This document shows positions 6,691-8,572 of a DNA stretch of 8,572 bases, one piece after another. The position numbers were made by a program, and so were the translations under genes. Position 1 is the first letter of the stretch. Each line of letters begins with the position of its first letter. Source of the DNA: JAUXEH01 sp965602945 (GTDB lineage Bacteria; Acidobacteriota; Aminicenantia; Aminicenantales; Aminicenantaceae); NCBI GenBank assembly GCA_965602945.1, contig CBFDBC010000169.1, positions 1 through 8,572 on the forward strand. The letters are read 5' to 3'. The notes beneath the pieces were generated by a model, which was not told the DNA's origin, ran no database searches, and was given only the letters and a program-made list of their open reading frames with translations.

Positions 6691-7872
6691 ATGGGGCCGT
6701 CGATCGATGCAGGGCTCTTGAGCCGGTGGATGCTGAACAAGCAGAGGCTGCACCCGCGATCTTCCCAGGACGGCATTCTCCCTGTCGTGGACGACATCGT
6801 TGCGCTGCACGCCACGGACTCGCTGTCTCCCTACCTGTCGCTGCTGGCGCGCCTGCCCGGTTTCGAGAAGCAGTCCCTGGACGATCTTCTGGAAAAAGAA
6901 AAACGGCTGGGCAAGGTCCGCTTCGTGCGCAAGACCGTCCATGTCCTCACCCTGCCCATGCTGCCCGTGGCCTTTGCCGCGGTCAAGAGCCTCCTGATCC
7001 CAAGGGCTGAGGCCTGGCTCGCTTACCTGGGCCTCTCGTCTCGGGAGTATGCCCACCTGACCCGCCGGATCGCAGGCCTGCTCGCCGAGGGAGGCATGAC
7101 TACCAAGGAGGTCAAGGCTGAGTTGAGGGGGGAGGCTCCCGTGTCCGCCGTGCTCAACATGATGTGCGACGAGGGACGCCTGGTGCGGGGGCTGCCCCGG
7201 AAGGGCTGGAAGAGCAACCTGCACGTCTACCATCCCTGGGAATCCTATTTCCCGGAAGTCGAGCTGAGCGGCATGTCGGAATCCGAGGCCCGGGACCGCG
7301 TGGTGCGCCGCTACCTCGAGGTTTTCGGCCCGGTCACGCTGAAGGATGTTATCTGGTGGACGGGCTTCTCCGGGCCGGATGCACGTTCGCTCCTCAAGGG
7401 GCTCGAGCCGGAAGTCATGGGGTGTGAGATCCGGGGATTGAAGGGCGAGTATCTGGTCCTCAAAGAACAGTGGGAAGAGATGGCGTCCCGCTCCTATCCT
7501 GAAGGGCCTGTCATCAACCTCCTCCCGCTCCTGGACCCTCTGCTCATGGGATACAAGGAGAGGGGCCGCTTGCTGCGTGCGGAGCACCGGCCCTTTGTCA
7601 TCGACCGAACAGGGAATGCCACCTCGGTGATACTGGTGGAGGGGGAAGTCAGGGGAGTCTGGGACTACAAGGTGATGAAGGATCTGGAGGTCAAGCTTCA
7701 CTGGTTCGACAAACCTGCGTCTGAGATCAGAAAACAGGCTGAGGACCAGGCCCGTGCCGCCGGCTGCTTCATCGCGGGGCGGGAGGTGCGGGTCCGGACA
7801 TGTGCGCGCATGCGTCCCCTGTCGGAGAGGACCATGGGCGGTTTCATGTCTCCCCTCAAGGAAGAACCCTAG
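6691..7872 (+). CDS. Winged-helix DNA-binding domain protein (HTH_42; YcaQ/AlkZ-like superfamily)
   Basis: This 393-residue protein belongs to the broad winged-helix family that includes YcaQ/AlkZ DNA glycosylases, but it looks like a separate, uncharacterised branch. Family-like blocks are IVALHATDSLSPYLSLLARLP (36-56, with one residue pattern D-x-x-x-P-Y-L-S), a basic strand RFVRKTVHVLTLP (77-89), FGPVTLKDVIWWTGFS (212-227), LLPLLDPLLMGYKER (277-291) and VEGEVRGVWDY (316-326). Where AlkZ and YcaQ have a catalytic QxQ or QxD, this protein appears to have His40-Ala-Thr42, so glycosylase activity is uncertain. The start at 6691 follows the flavoprotein stop by 2 bp and has AAGGCG 5 nt upstream; an in-frame start at 6604 would overlap the flavoprotein by 85 bp and adds residues without family character. 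Met14 is another possible start. It probably binds DNA, in repair or regulation, and is co-transcribed with the flavoprotein. Family fairly sure, function unknown. Confidence 0.75.
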   Translation: MGPSIDAGLLSRWMLNKQRLHPRSSQDGILPVVDDIVALHATDSLSPYLSLLARLPGFEKQSLDDLLEKEKRLGKVRFVRKTVHVLTLPMLPVAFAAVKSLLIPRAEAWLAYLGLSSREYAHLTRRIAGLLAEGGMTTKEVKAELRGEAPVSAVLNMMCDEGRLVRGLPRKGWKSNLHVYHPWESYFPEVELSGMSESEARDRVVRRYLEVFGPVTLKDVIWWTGFSGPDARSLLKGLEPEVMGCEIRGLKGEYLVLKEQWEEMASRSYPEGPVINLLPLLDPLLMGYKERGRLLRAEHRPFVIDRTGNATSVILVEGEVRGVWDYKVMKDLEVKLHWFDKPASEIRKQAEDQARAAGCFIAGREVRVRTCARMRPLSERTMGGFMSPLKEEP

Positions 7873-7873
7873 G

Positions 7874-8572
7874 ATGGCACCGGGAGGAGGAAGACGCAGG
7901 CCGTCCCCTGTTCTGACCGCGGCCCTGTTCCTGCTGCTCTTTTTCAGGGCGTGGTCGCCGGCGCTGCCGGAACGGAAGATTACGCGCCGCCGGGTGGCGC
8001 CCGGTTGTGTGTTCGTCACTCTCCTGGATGCGGAGCGGGAGCTGGCCCTCTTTGCCCTGAACATCGACCTCCGTATGCCCGGTATCTCTGTTAAGCCGGT
8101 CCTGTCGGAGGGCTATCCCGCCGGGCGCGAAACCGTGTCGGGCATGTGCCGCCGTGTCGACCGGCCGGGAAATCGGGCCGTAGGTGCCGTGAATGCCGAC
8201 TTCTTCAATGCCTCAGGCCCTGTCGGTTTGAGTGTCACGGCAGGGAGAATGCTCAAGAGCGGGCGGGGATGGTCGAGCCTGGCGTTCAGTATTTCGGGAC
8301 AGCCGCGAATAGGCCGGTTCACCCCGCATCTGACACTGAGGGGGGAAGCCCTTTCCGGCCTGATCGTTTCAGGGCTCAATGTCCCCATGGCCGGCCTCCC
8401 GGCCGTTCTCTACACACCGGACTTCTACCCCCGGCTTGCGGCCCGGCCCGGCCGCAGGTTCCTGATGCTGAGCCCCTCACACAAAGCGATCCCGGCATCA
8501 GGCGGGGTGGAAGTGCGTGTCGAGGCTCAGATGGCACTGGACCGTTCGATACCGATCCCTCAAGGATTTTGG
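7874..8572 (+). CDS. Exported phosphodiester glycosidase family (NAGPA-like) protein, N-terminal part
   Basis: This frame is open to the window end, giving 233 residues of a longer protein; I translated it directly. Residues 1-30 look like a signal peptide: a basic n-region (GGGRRR), a hydrophobic core (PVLTAALFLLLFF) and a possible cleavage after SPA. An N-terminal beta-rich region follows (LLDAERELALFALNIDL, 50-66), then GAVNADFFN (104-112) and PVGLSVTAGRMLKS (116-129). These match the start of the NAGPA/PF09992 fold found in bacterial 'phosphodiester glycosidase' proteins, whose human relative removes GlcNAc from mannose-phosphate diesters. Bacterial substrates are largely unknown, probably cell-envelope or extracellular glycans. 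The ATG is 1 bp after the stop of the winged-helix gene, with AAGGAAG (7858-7864) 9 nt upstream, so it belongs to the same operon. The C-terminal catalytic region is not in the window. Export is well supported; the enzymatic role is only a family inference. Confidence 0.7.
   Translation, partial: MAPGGGRRRPSPVLTAALFLLLFFRAWSPALPERKITRRRVAPGCVFVTLLDAERELALFALNIDLRMPGISVKPVLSEGYPAGRETVSGMCRRVDRPGNRAVGAVNADFFNASGPVGLSVTAGRMLKSGRGWSSLAFSISGQPRIGRFTPHLTLRGEALSGLIVSGLNVPMAGLPAVLYTPDFYPRLAARPGRRFLMLSPSHKAIPASGGVEVRVEAQMALDRSIPIPQGFW

Noticed and set aside
6619..8064. Minus-strand open frame of about 481 codons spanning the winged-helix gene and the start of the glycosidase-family gene
   Set aside because: It overlaps two supported plus-strand genes with good starts, and its product is Arg/His/Pro/Gln-rich with no motif.
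1..8572. CRISPR arrays, transposons, tRNA/rRNA genes, toxin-antitoxin or phage-defence systems
   Set aside because: I saw no regularly spaced repeats, transposase motifs, terminal inverted repeats or RNA-gene signatures; the coding capacity is accounted for by the six genes described.

Overview
The window is about 8.6 kb of GC-rich DNA packed with bacterial genes in two divergent blocks, separated by a 269-bp regulatory gap at about 5.08-5.34 kb. Gene content, high GC and a cytoplasmic multi-PAS kinase suggest a Gram-negative environmental bacterium, perhaps a deltaproteobacterial/Desulfobacterota or Acidobacteriota-like lineage. That is a low-confidence inference from protein flavour; there is no rRNA or marker gene here.

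Left block, minus strand, read from about 5.1 kb down to 1: (i) a two-domain PPK2 protein, probably polyphosphate:AMP phosphotransferase (3588-5075); (ii) a 1037-residue soluble sensor histidine kinase with an N-terminal receiver-like domain, five PAS domains and a HisKA/HATPase core (468-3581); (iii) the first 148 codons of an Npt/TLC-type nucleotide transporter (1-446, cut by the window edge). Gaps are 6 and 21 bp, so this looks like one transcription unit. A possible theme is adenine-nucleotide and energy balance: polyphosphate-driven AMP to ADP, a sensor, and a nucleotide carrier. This theme is inferred from adjacency only.

Right block, plus strand: (iv) a class-III flavoprotein disulfide reductase resembling CoA-disulfide reductase, with single active Cys43 (5345-6688); (v) a winged-helix protein of the YcaQ/AlkZ-like (HTH_42) superfamily lacking the usual glycosylase QxQ/QxD motif (6691-7872); (vi) the signal-peptide-bearing start of a phosphodiester-glycosidase (NAGPA-like) protein (7874-8572, cut by the window edge). 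Gaps are 2 and 1 bp. A perfect 22-bp palindrome lies just ahead of the strong ribosome-binding site of the first gene and is the best operator candidate in the window.

I see no CRISPR array, transposase, tRNA, rRNA or recognisable defence system. The points most worth a second look are the degenerate receiver domain of the kinase, the PPK2/kinase/Npt gene association, and the palindrome-controlled flavoprotein operon.
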